Source of the DNA: Roseobacter sp. MH60115
GTDB lineage: Bacteria > Pseudomonadota > Alphaproteobacteria > Rhodobacterales > Rhodobacteraceae
Length of the DNA: 64,000 nucleotides
NCBI RefSeq assembly: GCF_015644665.1
Contig: NZ_JADOBQ010000002.1
Location: forward strand, 806,001-870,000
Direction: 5' to 3'
This document shows positions 45,705-54,566 of this stretch, in pieces (positions within the stretch are counted from its first letter, which is position 1; every line of letters begins with the position of its first letter). Under the pieces are notes generated by a model. The model made no database searches. It saw only the letters and a list, made by a program, of their open reading frames with translations, and was not told the DNA's origin. Both the position numbers and the translations under genes were made by a program.

Positions 45705-46343
45705 TCAGGCGCGGTCAGCGGGGCTGCCGGGCATCAGATCGTAGGGGGCCTTCCAGCCCGGTGTGTCGGAAATACGCGTGAGCCACGCATCGATATGGGG
45801 CCAATCTGCCCGCTCAAATCCAAATTTCTCGGGATAATACAGGTACCCGCAGCAGCTGATGTCGGCATTGGTGATACTGTCACCCACAATCCAGTCGCGG
45901 CCTGCAAGGTGGTCGTTCAAAACTGAATAGGCGGCCTTGAGGCGCCCCTGGTTGAAAGCAATCACTTCCGCCGGGCGTTTGTCTTCGGGCAGAAAATGCA
46001 TCAGGAACCGGGTGGGACCGGCCGTTGAGCTGAGCTTGTGGTTGTCCCAGAGCACCCAGCGCAGGATCTCGCGCCGCTCAGTTGCATCCTTGCCGCCGAA
46101 CTTGCCGGATTTTTCGGAGACGTAGTCCTGGATCACCCCCGATTGCGTGAGGCGCAGATCACCGTCCACCAGCACCGGAACTTCCCCCATGATGTTCACA
46201 CTTGTGCGGTACTCCGGCGTGCGGGCCTCGCCGCCGAAAAAATCGACCTGCACCGGCTCCCAGTCGAGGCCCGACAATTGCAGCGCGAGGGCGGCTTTAT
46301 AGGCGTTTCCGCTTTCCCCGAAACAGTAGAGTTGGATGGTCAT
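45705..46343 (-). CDS. Glutathione S-transferase family protein
   Basis: The 212-residue protein has an N-terminal thioredoxin-like domain ([20 protein letters not shown], with [19 protein letters not shown] as the glutathione-binding cis-Pro/Ser motif) and an all-helical C-terminal domain with [14 protein letters not shown]. Ser-type catalytic residue likely near 11. Its start overlaps the preceding acyl-CoA dehydrogenase stop (ATGA), so it belongs to the beta-oxidation operon and may detoxify reactive acyl or enal intermediates (inference). Confidence 0.85.
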   Translation of the reverse strand: MTIQLYCFGESGNAYKAALALQLSGLDWEPVQVDFFGGEARTPEYRTSVNIMGEVPVLVDGDLRLTQSGVIQDYVSEKSGKFGGKDATERREILRWVLWDNHKLSSTAGPTRFLMHFLPEDKRPAEVIAFNQGRLKAAYSVLNDHLAGRDWIVGDSITNADISCCGYLYYPEKFGFERADWPHIDAWLTRISDTPGWKAPYDLMPGSPADRA

Positions 46344-47497
46344 AGGGTCCTCGCAATCAGTTCTTTCATGATCTCATTCGTGCCGCCGTAAATGCGCTGC
46401 ACACGCGCATCTGCCCACATTTCCGCGACGGCGTATTCCTGCATGAATCCGTAGCCGCCGTGCAGTTGCACGCAGTCGTCCAGCACCGCGCATTGGGTAT
46501 CGGTCAGCCAGTATTTCGCCATGGCCGCCTTCTCGACGGTGAGTGCCCCGCGCAGATGCTCCTCGATGCATTGATCGAGAAAGGCGCGCGCCACCGCCGT
46601 GCGTGTCTTGCATTCCGCAAGCTTGAAGCGGGTGTTCTGGAACTGCGTCAGCGGACCGCCAAAGGCCTCGCGTTCCTTGCAATAGGCGATGGTGCGCTCC
46701 ACTGCGCCTTCCATCGCGCCTACGGCGCCGCAGCCGATGATCAGCCGCTCCTGCGGCAGTTGCTGCATCATCTGGTAAAAGCCCTGACCTTCTTCACCGC
46801 CCAGAATATTCTCCGGCGGGATCGCGACATCATCGAAGAAGAGCTCCGAGGTGTCATTGGCATGCAGCCCCACCTTCTCAAGATTGCGCCCGCGGGAGAA
46901 TCCCTGCGCGTCATCGGTTTCCAGCATCACCAGCGACACCCCTTTCGAGCCCTCCGACGGGTCCGTCTTGGCGGCCACGATGATCAGATTGGCGTGCTGC
47001 CCGTTGGTGATGAATGTCTTCTGCCCCGACAGACGGTAGAGGTTACCGTCTTTTACCGCGCGCGTTTTGATCGCCTGCACGTCCGAACCCGTGGAGGGTT
47101 CGGTCATCGCCAGCGCGCCCACCAGTTCTCCGGAAATCATCTGCGGCAACCAGCGTGTTTTCTGGTCTTCGGTACCATAGGCCAGCACGTAGTGGGCGAC
47201 GATCCCTGAGTGGATGCCATGCCCCCAGCTGGCCAGATTGGCTCGCGCGGCTTCGATCAGGATTGCAGCCTCGTGACCGAAATCGCCGCCCGGTCCGCCG
47301 TATTCCTCCGGCACCGACGGGCAGAGCAGGCCAAGTGCGCCGGCTTCGGCCCAGGTCTCACGATCCATCTGGCCCTGCTTGCGCCAGGCCTCGAACTTTG
47401 GCGCCCACTCGGTGGTGATGAACTGCGCCGTCATCTCCGCGATCATACGGTGTTCGTCGGTCATCCACCCGGATGTTTCGGTCGTTTCGTCTTTCAT
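46340..47497 (-). CDS. Acyl-CoA dehydrogenase
   Basis: This 385-residue flavoprotein introduces the 2,3-double bond in acyl-CoA. The flavin-binding segment [16 protein letters not shown], the [15 protein letters not shown] strand and the C-terminal [34 protein letters not shown] stretch are typical of the family. The Glu/Gly pattern in YGGTNEIM is of the short/medium/branched-chain type. The start at 47497 follows GGGAGGG. It precedes GST in the operon. Confidence 0.9.
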   Translation of the reverse strand: MKDETTETSGWMTDEHRMIAEMTAQFITTEWAPKFEAWRKQGQMDRETWAEAGALGLLCPSVPEEYGGPGGDFGHEAAILIEAARANLASWGHGIHSGIVAHYVLAYGTEDQKTRWLPQMISGELVGALAMTEPSTGSDVQAIKTRAVKDGNLYRLSGQKTFITNGQHANLIIVAAKTDPSEGSKGVSLVMLETDDAQGFSRGRNLEKVGLHANDTSELFFDDVAIPPENILGGEEGQGFYQMMQQLPQERLIIGCGAVGAMEGAVERTIAYCKEREAFGGPLTQFQNTRFKLAECKTRTAVARAFLDQCIEEHLRGALTVEKAAMAKYWLTDTQCAVLDDCVQLHGGYGFMQEYAVAEMWADARVQRIYGGTNEIMKELIARTL

Positions 47498-47519
47498 GCC
47501 GCACCCTCCCCAAAAGCGC

Positions 47520-47732
47520 TCACTTCTTGCGGTCGTCCAACTCCGCATTGAAAAGCCGCAGCCTATGGCCGAACGTCTCCTCGTCCATCACACTATCGAA
47601 GTTCTCGAAAAGAAAAGACAGCGCCTCGCCTTCGTCCAACCCTGCATCTGCGGCAAACCGTTTCAGCCTGCGGTATCCGTCTTCGGTCATCGCAACTGGA
47701 AAGCGGCGGGTCAGGCGAAACCGTTTCGGCAT
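47520..47732 (-). CDS. Small conserved-looking protein in beta-oxidation operon
   Basis: The 70-residue charged protein begins [22 protein letters not shown], a basic strand followed by helices, a layout reminiscent of ribbon-helix-helix DNA-binding proteins. The acidic second half is [21 protein letters not shown]. No membrane segment. It sits 22 bases before the acyl-CoA dehydrogenase start and just after a family A repeat. Function unknown; a regulator is one possibility. Confidence 0.6.
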   Translation of the reverse strand: MPKRFRLTRRFPVAMTEDGYRRLKRFAADAGLDEGEALSFLFENFDSVMDEETFGHRLRLFNAELDDRKK

Positions 47733-47751
47733 CAGCAGGTCCTCTCAGTTG

Positions 47752-47784
47752 GCAGGTAGGGTGGGCTTTAGGCCACCCTTACCC
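47752..47784 (+). repeat. Dispersed palindromic repeat, family A (single unit)
   Basis: CAGGTAGGGTGGGCTTTAGG followed by CCACCCTTACCC lies between the DmdC-like gene stop and the start of the 70-residue gene. It is the only family A copy inside an apparent operon, so it may lower downstream expression or mark an operon boundary. Confidence 0.85.
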
Positions 47785-47787
47785 AGG

Positions 47788-49569
47788 TCAGAAGTTGGCC
47801 GCATCCAGCGCCATCACGGTGTCTGCACCGGTTTCGATCCGGCTCAGGTGCAGCGCCGTCGCGGGCAATTGCCGTGCCATGTAGTAGCGTCCGGTGTGCA
47901 GCTTGCTTTCAAAGAAATCGACATCCGAGGCGCCTTTCGCAAGGGCTTCCTGCGCTGCCTTGCCCATCTTCGCCCACATCAGGCCGAGGCAGACATGTCC
48001 GAACATATGCATGAAGTCATAAGACCCCGAGAGCGCATTGTTGGGGTTCTTCATGCCGTTCTGCATGAAATACATGCCCGCCGCCTGCAGATCCTTCGAT
48101 GCCGCTTTCAACGGTTCCAGGAATTGCGCGTCGAACGCGGCGTCCTGACCGGCGTTCTCCTTGATGAAGCTCTTCACCAGATCAAAGAAAGCCATCACAT
48201 GCTTGCCGCCGTCCTGCGCCAGCTTGCGGCCCACGAGATCCAGCGCCTGCACGCCGTTGGCGCCTTCGTAGATCATCGCGATCCGGGCATCGCGTGCGAA
48301 CTGCGACATGCCCCATTCCTCGATATAGCCGTGGCCGCCGTAAACCTGCTGCGCCTTGACGGTCATGTCATAACCCTGATCGGTCAGGAAACCCTTGATC
48401 ACGGGCGTCAGCAGCGACACCAGGCCATCCGCGTCCTTGTCCTGCCCCCGATGCGCCGCATCAATCAGTGTGGAGCCCCAGAGGATGAACGCCCGCGCGC
48501 CTTCGGCAAAGCTCTTCTGATCCATCAGCGAGCGGCGGATATCCGGGTGCACGATCAGCGGATCGGCGGGGCCTTCGGGGTTTTTCACACCGGTCACGTC
48601 GCGGCCCTGCAGCCGGTCCTTGGCGTAGTCCAGCGCGTTCTGATAGGCGACCTCGGCCTGGCTCATACCTTGCATGCCCACGCCCAGACGCGCTTCGTTC
48701 ATCATGGTGAACATGGCGCGCATGCCCTTATGCGCGTCGCCCAGCAGGTAACCCGTTGCGCCGTCGTAGTTCATCACGCAGGTGGAGTTGCCGTGGATGC
48801 CCATCTTTTCTTCGATCTTGCCAACCGCGACACCGTTACGGGCACCCAGGCTGCTATCGTCGTTCACGCATATTTTGGGAACAATGAAGAGGGAGACGCC
48901 CTTGATCCCCTCCGGCGCGCCGGTGATCTTGGCCAGCACAAGGTGGATGATGTTGTCGGACATGTCATGCTCACCGGCGGAGATGAAAATCTTCTGCCCG
49001 GTGATTTTGTAGCTGCCGTCATCCTGCGGCTCGGCCTTGGTGCGCATGAGGCCGAGGTCGGTGCCGCAGTGCGGTTCGGTCAGGTTCATCGTGCCGGTCC
49101 AGTCGCAGGACACCATTTTCGGCAGGTACATGTCTTTTTGTGCGTCGGTCCCGTGTGCCAGAATGGCAGAGGCGGCGCCGTGGGTCAGGCCCTGATACAT
49201 CGTGAAGGCCATATTGGCCGAAGAGAACATCTCACCCACAGCTGTGCCGATCACATAGGGCATGTTCTGCCCGCCGTATTCTTCGGGCATGTCGAGCCCG
49301 GGCCAGCCGCCTTCCTTGACCTGCTCAAAAGCCTCTTTGAAGCCCGCGGGGGTGCGGACCACGCCGTTTTCCAGTTTGCAGCCCTCGGTGTCGCCCACCA
49401 CGTTCAGCGGGGCCAGCACCTCGGAGGTCAGCTTGCCCGCTTCTTCCAGAATGGCAGATGTGAAGTCGGCCTCCAGCTCGTCATAGCCGGGGATGTCCTG
49501 CGCGGTCACGTTCAGCACATCATGCAGCACGAATTGCAGGTCTTTGGTGGGGGCGGTGTAGCGGGGCAT
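47788..49569 (-). CDS. Acyl-CoA dehydrogenase with C-terminal extension (FadE/DmdC-like)
   Basis: The 593-residue flavoprotein is of the long acyl-CoA dehydrogenase group that includes roseobacter DmdC (methylmercaptopropionyl-CoA dehydrogenase). Seen are [33 protein letters not shown], the catalytic-Glu region [21 protein letters not shown], and about 130 extra C-terminal residues ending in a helical domain. The substrate could be a fatty acyl-CoA or methylmercaptopropionyl-CoA; sequence does not decide. It follows merR by 36 bases and has its own GGGAGAG ribosome-binding site. Confidence 0.87.
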   Translation of the reverse strand: MPRYTAPTKDLQFVLHDVLNVTAQDIPGYDELEADFTSAILEEAGKLTSEVLAPLNVVGDTEGCKLENGVVRTPAGFKEAFEQVKEGGWPGLDMPEEYGGQNMPYVIGTAVGEMFSSANMAFTMYQGLTHGAASAILAHGTDAQKDMYLPKMVSCDWTGTMNLTEPHCGTDLGLMRTKAEPQDDGSYKITGQKIFISAGEHDMSDNIIHLVLAKITGAPEGIKGVSLFIVPKICVNDDSSLGARNGVAVGKIEEKMGIHGNSTCVMNYDGATGYLLGDAHKGMRAMFTMMNEARLGVGMQGMSQAEVAYQNALDYAKDRLQGRDVTGVKNPEGPADPLIVHPDIRRSLMDQKSFAEGARAFILWGSTLIDAAHRGQDKDADGLVSLLTPVIKGFLTDQGYDMTVKAQQVYGGHGYIEEWGMSQFARDARIAMIYEGANGVQALDLVGRKLAQDGGKHVMAFFDLVKSFIKENAGQDAAFDAQFLEPLKAASKDLQAAGMYFMQNGMKNPNNALSGSYDFMHMFGHVCLGLMWAKMGKAAQEALAKGASDVDFFESKLHTGRYYMARQLPATALHLSRIETGADTVMALDAANF

Positions 49570-49605
49570 CTTGTCTCTCTCCCTGAAAACGTGATGTCGG
49601 GTTCG

Positions 49606-50007
49606 TTATTCGGCGGCGCTGCGCGGGGCGCGCATGGAGGTCAGCATCTCTTCCCCCCACTTCAACTGTTCTGTCAGTTCGGCGATGGCCTCGTTCAGCG
49701 CATCGCGTTGGCTGACAAGGTCGGCCAGGCGCTGACGGGCCACATCATAGGTGCGCGCAAGCTGTGTCTGCTGCTGATCTCCCATGTCGTAAAGGTCCAG
49801 CAGCTGGCGGATTTCCTCAAGACTGAAACCAAACTTCTTGCCACGCAGGATCAGCTTGAGGCGGGCGCGATCGCGCCGTGTGAACAGGCGTTTCTGACCT
49901 TCCCGGATCGGAAACAGCAATTCCTTGGATTCGTAGAAGCGCAGCGTGCGCGGGGTCACATCGAACTGATCGCACATCTGGCGAATGGTCATGATTTCGT
50001 CGGTCAT
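49606..50007 (-). CDS. MerR family regulator (first of tandem pair)
   Basis: The 133-residue regulator has an N-terminal winged HTH (MTIRQMCDQFDVTPRTLRFYE) and a coiled-coil dimerisation helix. It has none of the C-terminal metal-binding cysteines of MerR proper. It resembles LiuR-type regulators of acyl-CoA catabolism. It heads the beta-oxidation operon and is about 230 bases from a paralogue (50236-50610). ACGT-rich candidate operators lie at 50075-50112, directly in its upstream region, fitting autoregulation. The start at 50007 is chosen by alignment with the paralogue; the ribosome-binding site is weak. Confidence 0.85.
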   Translation of the reverse strand: MTDEIMTIRQMCDQFDVTPRTLRFYESKELLFPIREGQKRLFTRRDRARLKLILRGKKFGFSLEEIRQLLDLYDMGDQQQTQLARTYDVARQRLADLVSQRDALNEAIAELTEQLKWGEEMLTSMRAPRSAAE

Positions 50008-50074
50008 CGGCTTCACTCTTTCAACAGCGGAACGCGGCACAAATATGAACTGGGTGTTCAGCTACAACACAAGA

Positions 50075-50112
50075 TGACGTTTACGTAACCTGAACGTCAC
50101 GTCACTTTGACA
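50075..50112. promoter_or_regulatory. ACGT-rich candidate operator for the MerR/LiuR-type regulator
   Basis: TGACGTTTACGTAA (50075-50088) is a near-palindrome with two ACGT cores. Next to it, TGAACGTCACGTCACTTTGA (50091-50110) repeats the ACGT element. From memory, LiuR-type MerR regulators bind AT-flanked double-ACGT palindromes of this kind. It lies 68-105 bases upstream of the merR start at 50007. Confidence 0.45.
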
Positions 50113-50235
50113 GCTGCCATCGCGGAAGCCCAGCAGCACGTCGCGTCACAAAGGCTGTCCGTGCCAAAAGACGCGGATTGATGTGCGGAAACTTGCGTAT
50201 ATTCACGCCAGTGCGTGCTTTTGGGCGGTTTCAGG

Positions 50236-50610
50236 TCAGGACTTCGTGATCTCTTTGGCAACAGAATCGCGCAGGTCCTGAAGCTCCTGCATGGCCTCGT
50301 CCAATTGCCTGCGTTGATCCGCCAGTTCCTTGAGCTGTCCATCGGCAAGTGTCACCCAGGCCTCCATCTGCGCGGAGGTGCCCTCGTTTTCGTAGATCAG
50401 CAGCCATTGGCGGATGTCTTCGAGCTGGAAGCCGAATTTGCGCCCCCGCAGGATGAGCTTCATGCGGGCCCGTTCGCGGGGGCCGTAGAATCGGGCGCGG
50501 CCTTCGCGGTCCGGTTCGAGCAGTTCGATGTACTCGTAGTAGCGCAATGTGCGTGGGGTTACGTCGAATTCGGCGCACATTTCTTTGAATGTCAGGCGGT
50601 GGTCTGCCAT
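50236..50610 (-). CDS. MerR family regulator (second of tandem pair)
   Basis: The 124-residue protein has the HTH LTFKEMCAEFDVTPRTLRYYE and the same LILRGRKFGFQLEDIRQWL segment as its neighbour at 49606, so the two are tandem paralogues. The C-terminal coiled coil holds no metal-binding cysteines. The start at 50610 follows GAGAAG; the frame is open much further upstream but that part lies against the divergent thioesterase gene and is not family-like. Divergent from the thioesterase pair, which it may control. Confidence 0.85.
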   Translation of the reverse strand: MADHRLTFKEMCAEFDVTPRTLRYYEYIELLEPDREGRARFYGPRERARMKLILRGRKFGFQLEDIRQWLLIYENEGTSAQMEAWVTLADGQLKELADQRRQLDEAMQELQDLRDSVAKEITKS

Positions 50611-50743
50611 GCAACTTCTCTCCCTGAACCACAGGCTAGGCCGGGCGCTGCCCGAGCGCAACCGTCGCTCTTGCTCTTGGCGGGCGGATGCGTTGATAAA
50701 GGAGCAAGAAGAATCCGGGCAATGCCCATCGGAGCAGACTTCC

Positions 50744-51166
50744 ATGGCCACAAAAACCGACATCGCGCGACAGTTTATCGAAGCGATTCCGCACAGCAAG
50801 GCGCTGGGCATGCGACTGACGGACATGGGGGAGGGCACATCGACCATCGAGATGCCTTATGATGAAAAGCTCGTGGGGGATCCGGAAACGGGCGTGATTC
50901 ACGGCGGTGCGGTCTCGGCCCTGATGGACACCTGCTGTGGGGCTGCGGTGATGAGCCATCCGGCCAGCCCGGGCGGAACAGCGACGATTGATCTGCGCAT
51001 CGATTACATGCGCGCCGCCACGCCGGGCCAGTCGATCACGGCCACCGCGATCTGTTATCACGTGACCCGCACGGTGGCATTCGTGCGTGCGACGGCGACG
51101 GATGAGGATACGGATAATCCTGTCGCGGCCGCGACCGGTGCTTTTACGGTGGAGACTGCACGATGA
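50744..51166 (+). CDS. PaaI-family thioesterase 1
   Basis: This 140-residue hotdog-fold thioesterase hydrolyses acyl- or aryl-CoA. The conserved HGGAVSALMDTCCG helix and the TATIDLRIDYMRAA strand are typical of PaaI-type enzymes. The start at 50744 follows GGAG. Its stop overlaps the start of a second thioesterase (ATGA), and both are followed by a MATE exporter in overlapping frames. Hotdog enzymes act as dimers or tetramers, so the two may form a mixed complex. Confidence 0.87.
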   Translation: MATKTDIARQFIEAIPHSKALGMRLTDMGEGTSTIEMPYDEKLVGDPETGVIHGGAVSALMDTCCGAAVMSHPASPGGTATIDLRIDYMRAATPGQSITATAICYHVTRTVAFVRATATDEDTDNPVAAATGAFTVETAR

Positions 51167-51678
51167 AGGCGCCGCGCCGCCCGCCCGAGCCGGTCCAGGT
51201 CATCAAGCAACGTCGCGATGCCACGCTGCGCGCGCTGGTCGAGGGGGTGCCCTACATCCAGTATCTGGGCATGCAGTTTGAGCGTAAGGGCGATGAGCTG
51301 ACCGGGGTTCTGCCCTTTGACCAGAAGCTGATCGGCAACCCGATGCTGCCTGCCATTCATGGCGGCGTGACGGCGGCCTTCCTGGAGGTCACGGCGATCA
51401 TCACCCTCAGCTGGACCTATCTTTGGGAAGACGTGGAGTCCGGCGCCATCGATACGGCCACGCTGGAGGCGGGCGGTCTGCCGCGTCTGCCGAAGACAAT
51501 TGATATTTCAACGGATTATCTGCGGTCCGGCCTGCCGCGCGATGCCTATGCGCGGGCGCGGATCAACCGGTCTGGCCGCCGCTACGCCTCTGTGCATGTG
51601 GAGGCCTGGCAGGACAATCGCAACCGGCTTTTTGCGCAGGCCACGGGGCATTTCCTGATGCCCCAACGGCGTGAGTGA
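51163..51678 (+). CDS. PaaI-family thioesterase 2
   Basis: The 171-residue hotdog-fold protein has an N-terminal extension of about 25 basic residues, the HGGVTAAFLEVTAI helix (Asp/Glu variant of the active-site helix) and the TIDISTDYLRSG strand. It is paralogous to the preceding gene, with ATGA overlap. Probably a CoA-thioester hydrolase; substrate unknown. Its stop lies inside the start of the MATE gene. Confidence 0.85.
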   Translation: MKAPRRPPEPVQVIKQRRDATLRALVEGVPYIQYLGMQFERKGDELTGVLPFDQKLIGNPMLPAIHGGVTAAFLEVTAIITLSWTYLWEDVESGAIDTATLEAGGLPRLPKTIDISTDYLRSGLPRDAYARARINRSGRRYASVHVEAWQDNRNRLFAQATGHFLMPQRRE

Positions 51679-53005
51679 CACTGTCCCGGGCGCACCGGCT
51701 GGCGTGACCCACCGCCGCGTTCTGAAGATTGCGCTGCCCATCGTCCTCTCCAATGCAACGGTGCCTATTCTGGGCGCGGTCGACGTGGGCGTCGTGGGGC
51801 AGATGGGAGAGGCGGCCCCTATTGGTGCGGTGGCGCTCGGTGCGATCATCCTCTCCACGGTCTATTGGATTTTCGGGTTTCTGCGCATGGGCACTGTCGG
51901 CCTCGTCGGACAGGCCGAAGGGGCAGGGGACAGCGCCGAGGTCTCCGCCTGGTTGACCCGCGCGCTGCTGGTGGCGCTGGCGGGCGGACTGGCGTTGATC
52001 GTGCTGCAGCCTTTGATCTTTTGGGGTGCGCTGAGCCTCGCTCCCGCCAGTGACGAGGTGGAAAGCCTGGCCTGGACCTACCTCAGCATCCGGATCTGGA
52101 CCGCGCCTGCGGCGATTGCCGTCTATGCGCTGACCGGGTGGCTCGTGGCGATGGAGCGCACGGGCGGTGTGTTCTGGGTTCAACTGGTGATGAACGGCGT
52201 CAACATCCTGCTCGATCTGCTCTTCGTGCTGGTCTTCGACTGGGGTGTTCAGGGCGTGGCTGTGGCGACTGTCATTGCCGAGCTGACGGGCGCGGCCTTG
52301 GGGCTGTGGTTCTGTCGCGGGGCTTTTGCGCGGCCCGACTGGCGCGACTGGCCGCGCATTTTTGACCGGGCCAAGCTCATTCGCATGGCGCTTTTAAACA
52401 CCGATATCCTGTTGCGCTCGGCGATGCTGATGATCATCTTCTCTTCCTTTGTCTTCATCGGCGCACGGTTCGGGGATGTGACGCTGGCGGCGAATGAGGT
52501 GCTGATCCAGTTCATGTATATCACTGCCTACGCCATGGACGGCTTTGCCTTTGCCGCCGAGACCCTGATTGCGCGGGCCTTTGGGCGCGGCGACAGGGCC
52601 TATGTGCGCCGTGCGGCGCTGGTCACCTCCGGCTGGGGCATGGTGATCTGCATTGCAACCGCTGCGGCCTTTGCGCTTTCCGGCGGATGGATCATCGATC
52701 TGATGGCCAAGAACGCCGATGTGCAGGAGACCGCGCGGGTGTTTCTGCCGTACATGGTCATCGCGCCGCTGTTGGGCTGCGCGGCATGGATGTTCGACGG
52801 GATCTTCATCGGCGCGACCCGCAGCAAGGACATGCGCAACATGATGGCGGTCAGCTTTGCGATTTACTGGGGTGCGATTGCTGTGTTGTTGCCGCTCTTG
52901 GGCAACCACGGGCTGTGGCTGGCGCTGCTGATTTCCTTCATCGCGCGCGGGGTCACACTGGGGCTGCGCTATCCTGCGCTGGAAGCCTCTGCCGGAAAGG
53001 CGTGA
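51671..53005 (+). CDS. MATE-family efflux transporter (DinF type)
   Basis: The 444-residue inner-membrane protein has about 12 hydrophobic segments in two homologous bundles (first: KIALPIVLSNATVPILGAVD; second begins near LIRMALLNTDILLRSAMLM). It exports drugs or metabolites using a Na+ or H+ gradient. The DinF subgroup is suggested by the N-terminal pattern. It starts at GTG 51671, overlapping the thioesterase stop by eight bases. Its stop directly abuts the convergent pyrD stop. Confidence 0.9.
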   Translation: MSDTVPGAPAGVTHRRVLKIALPIVLSNATVPILGAVDVGVVGQMGEAAPIGAVALGAIILSTVYWIFGFLRMGTVGLVGQAEGAGDSAEVSAWLTRALLVALAGGLALIVLQPLIFWGALSLAPASDEVESLAWTYLSIRIWTAPAAIAVYALTGWLVAMERTGGVFWVQLVMNGVNILLDLLFVLVFDWGVQGVAVATVIAELTGAALGLWFCRGAFARPDWRDWPRIFDRAKLIRMALLNTDILLRSAMLMIIFSSFVFIGARFGDVTLAANEVLIQFMYITAYAMDGFAFAAETLIARAFGRGDRAYVRRAALVTSGWGMVICIATAAAFALSGGWIIDLMAKNADVQETARVFLPYMVIAPLLGCAAWMFDGIFIGATRSKDMRNMMAVSFAIYWGAIAVLLPLLGNHGLWLALLISFIARGVTLGLRYPALEASAGKA

Positions 53006-54049
53006 CTACAGCCAATCCGCCTTGCGGCTCCCAACGGCCTCCTGCACGGAGGCGAAACCATCGCGCTTAAGCAATCGATCAAGCCCGAGGGCGATGTCCT
53101 GCACAAGTGAAAGCCCGCCATAGACCAGCGCCGTGTAGAGCTGCACCGCAGAGGCACCTGCACAGATTTTGGCATAGGCCTGTTCAGCGGACCCAACACC
53201 GCCCACCCCGATCAGCGGGATGTCGGTTTGCTCGGAAAGCTGTGCAAGGACACGTGTGGAGCGATCAAAGAGCGGCTGACCGGACAGGCCGCCCGCCTGA
53301 TGCGCATGGCGGCTTTGTAGCCCGTCGCGTGACAGCGTTGTGTTGGTTGCGATGATCGCGTCAACCTTTGCTTCCCGCGCCACGGCGGCGATATCCGCGA
53401 TTTCAGACGCGTTGAGATCAGGAGCGATTTTCAGGAAAACCGGGGTGTTGCCGCGCACCTGCATGACGCCGTCCAGAAGGGCTGCCAGCGCCGCAGGACC
53501 CTGCAAGTCGCGCAGCTTTTCGGTGTTGGGGGAGGAGACATTGACGGTCGCAAAATCCACATGTCCCCGCAGATGCGCCATGACTTGGGCAAAATCAGCC
53601 GCCCGATCCTGGCTGGTCTTGTTGGCGCCCAGGTTGATGCCCAGAGGGATGGATGCGTGGGCCGCTGCAAGGCGCCGACCAATCGCCTCCATCCCGTCGT
53701 TGTTAAAGCCGAACCGGTTGATGGCGGCGGCATCTTCGCGCAACCGGAAAAGACGCGGTTTCGGGTTGCCGGGTTGCGGCAGGGGCGTCGCGGCGCCGAC
53801 CTCCAGAAATCCGAAACCTGCACGCGAGAGCGGCGCAATGGCTTCGGCATTCTTGTCAAACCCTGCAGCCAGCCCGATGGGGTTCGGCACATCCAGCCCG
53901 GCGATTTGTGTTCTCAGACGCGGTGTGCTGATCGGCCCAGCCGATGCTGCCAATCCGCTGCGCAAGGCGCGCAGGGCCAAGCCATGGGCCTTTTCGGGGT
54001 CGATCTGACGCAGCGCCCGCAGGCCCAGCTGTTCCAACGCGCGTTTCAT
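53006..54049 (-). CDS. pyrD: Dihydroorotate dehydrogenase (quinone)
   Basis: This 347-residue class 2 enzyme is membrane-associated and passes electrons to quinone in pyrimidine synthesis. The N-terminal helical extension ([21 protein letters not shown]) is specific to class 2. FMN/orotate motifs follow: [42 protein letters not shown] (with the catalytic Ser region), and [12 protein letters not shown]. The start chosen is ATG 54049. It follows the DUF952 gene by 13 bases, one operon. Confidence 0.95.
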   Translation of the reverse strand: MKRALEQLGLRALRQIDPEKAHGLALRALRSGLAASAGPISTPRLRTQIAGLDVPNPIGLAAGFDKNAEAIAPLSRAGFGFLEVGAATPLPQPGNPKPRLFRLREDAAAINRFGFNNDGMEAIGRRLAAAHASIPLGINLGANKTSQDRAADFAQVMAHLRGHVDFATVNVSSPNTEKLRDLQGPAALAALLDGVMQVRGNTPVFLKIAPDLNASEIADIAAVAREAKVDAIIATNTTLSRDGLQSRHAHQAGGLSGQPLFDRSTRVLAQLSEQTDIPLIGVGGVGSAEQAYAKICAGASAVQLYTALVYGGLSLVQDIALGLDRLLKRDGFASVQEAVGSRKADWL

Positions 54050-54062
54050 CGGTGATGCCCGG

Positions 54063-54413
54063 TCACGCGCTGGCTTCTTCCAGACCGGCAGGGAACTGGT
54101 GAACGCCATCTTTGAGCGGCAGGGGCTGCGCCCAGACCACATCCTCCAGGCGCAGGTCCCGATAGAGATGCGGGAAAAGCTGATCGCCGCGCGAGATCTC
54201 CCATTTCAGATCGTCTCCCAGGCGGTCGGCGTCCACCGCAAGAAGCATCAGACCGTCGGCACCGGCAAAATGCTTGGCAGCTGTTTCAGCAGCCTGTGTC
54301 GCGGTTGAGAAATGCACATATCCATCGGACACATCGATTGGCGCCCCGGCAGTTGCGCCTTTGGCCCGCAAATCCGACCATTCGTCGCTTCGAAAAATCT
54401 TGAATATCATCAT
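54063..54413 (-). CDS. DUF952 family protein
   Basis: This 116-residue protein matches the DUF952 pattern: [28 protein letters not shown] and [19 protein letters not shown]. The fold resembles ADP-ribosyltransferase-like or glutathione-related small domains in structures I recall, but no activity is established. The start could be ATG 54413 or the adjacent ATG 54410. It sits immediately upstream of pyrD. Confidence 0.85.
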   Translation of the reverse strand: MMIFKIFRSDEWSDLRAKGATAGAPIDVSDGYVHFSTATQAAETAAKHFAGADGLMLLAVDADRLGDDLKWEISRGDQLFPHLYRDLRLEDVVWAQPLPLKDGVHQFPAGLEEASA

Positions 54414-54566
54414 GCGCGCGGTGATGCCTTTTGCGGCAGGTCGGGTCAAGGGTTCGCGGCGCGGATGATTACCACGGGTCAGGGCGTCCTGCACGGACCA
54501 CACAGTCTTTGACACCTGCCGCCTCAGCCGCCACCATTACAGCAGTTTCCAACCGAGGGGATAACC

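Noticed and set aside
47473-50088. Plus-strand open frame of 871 codons spanning several minus-strand genes
   Set aside because: It crosses the DmdC-like, small-protein and merR genes antisense; no domain and no start signal.
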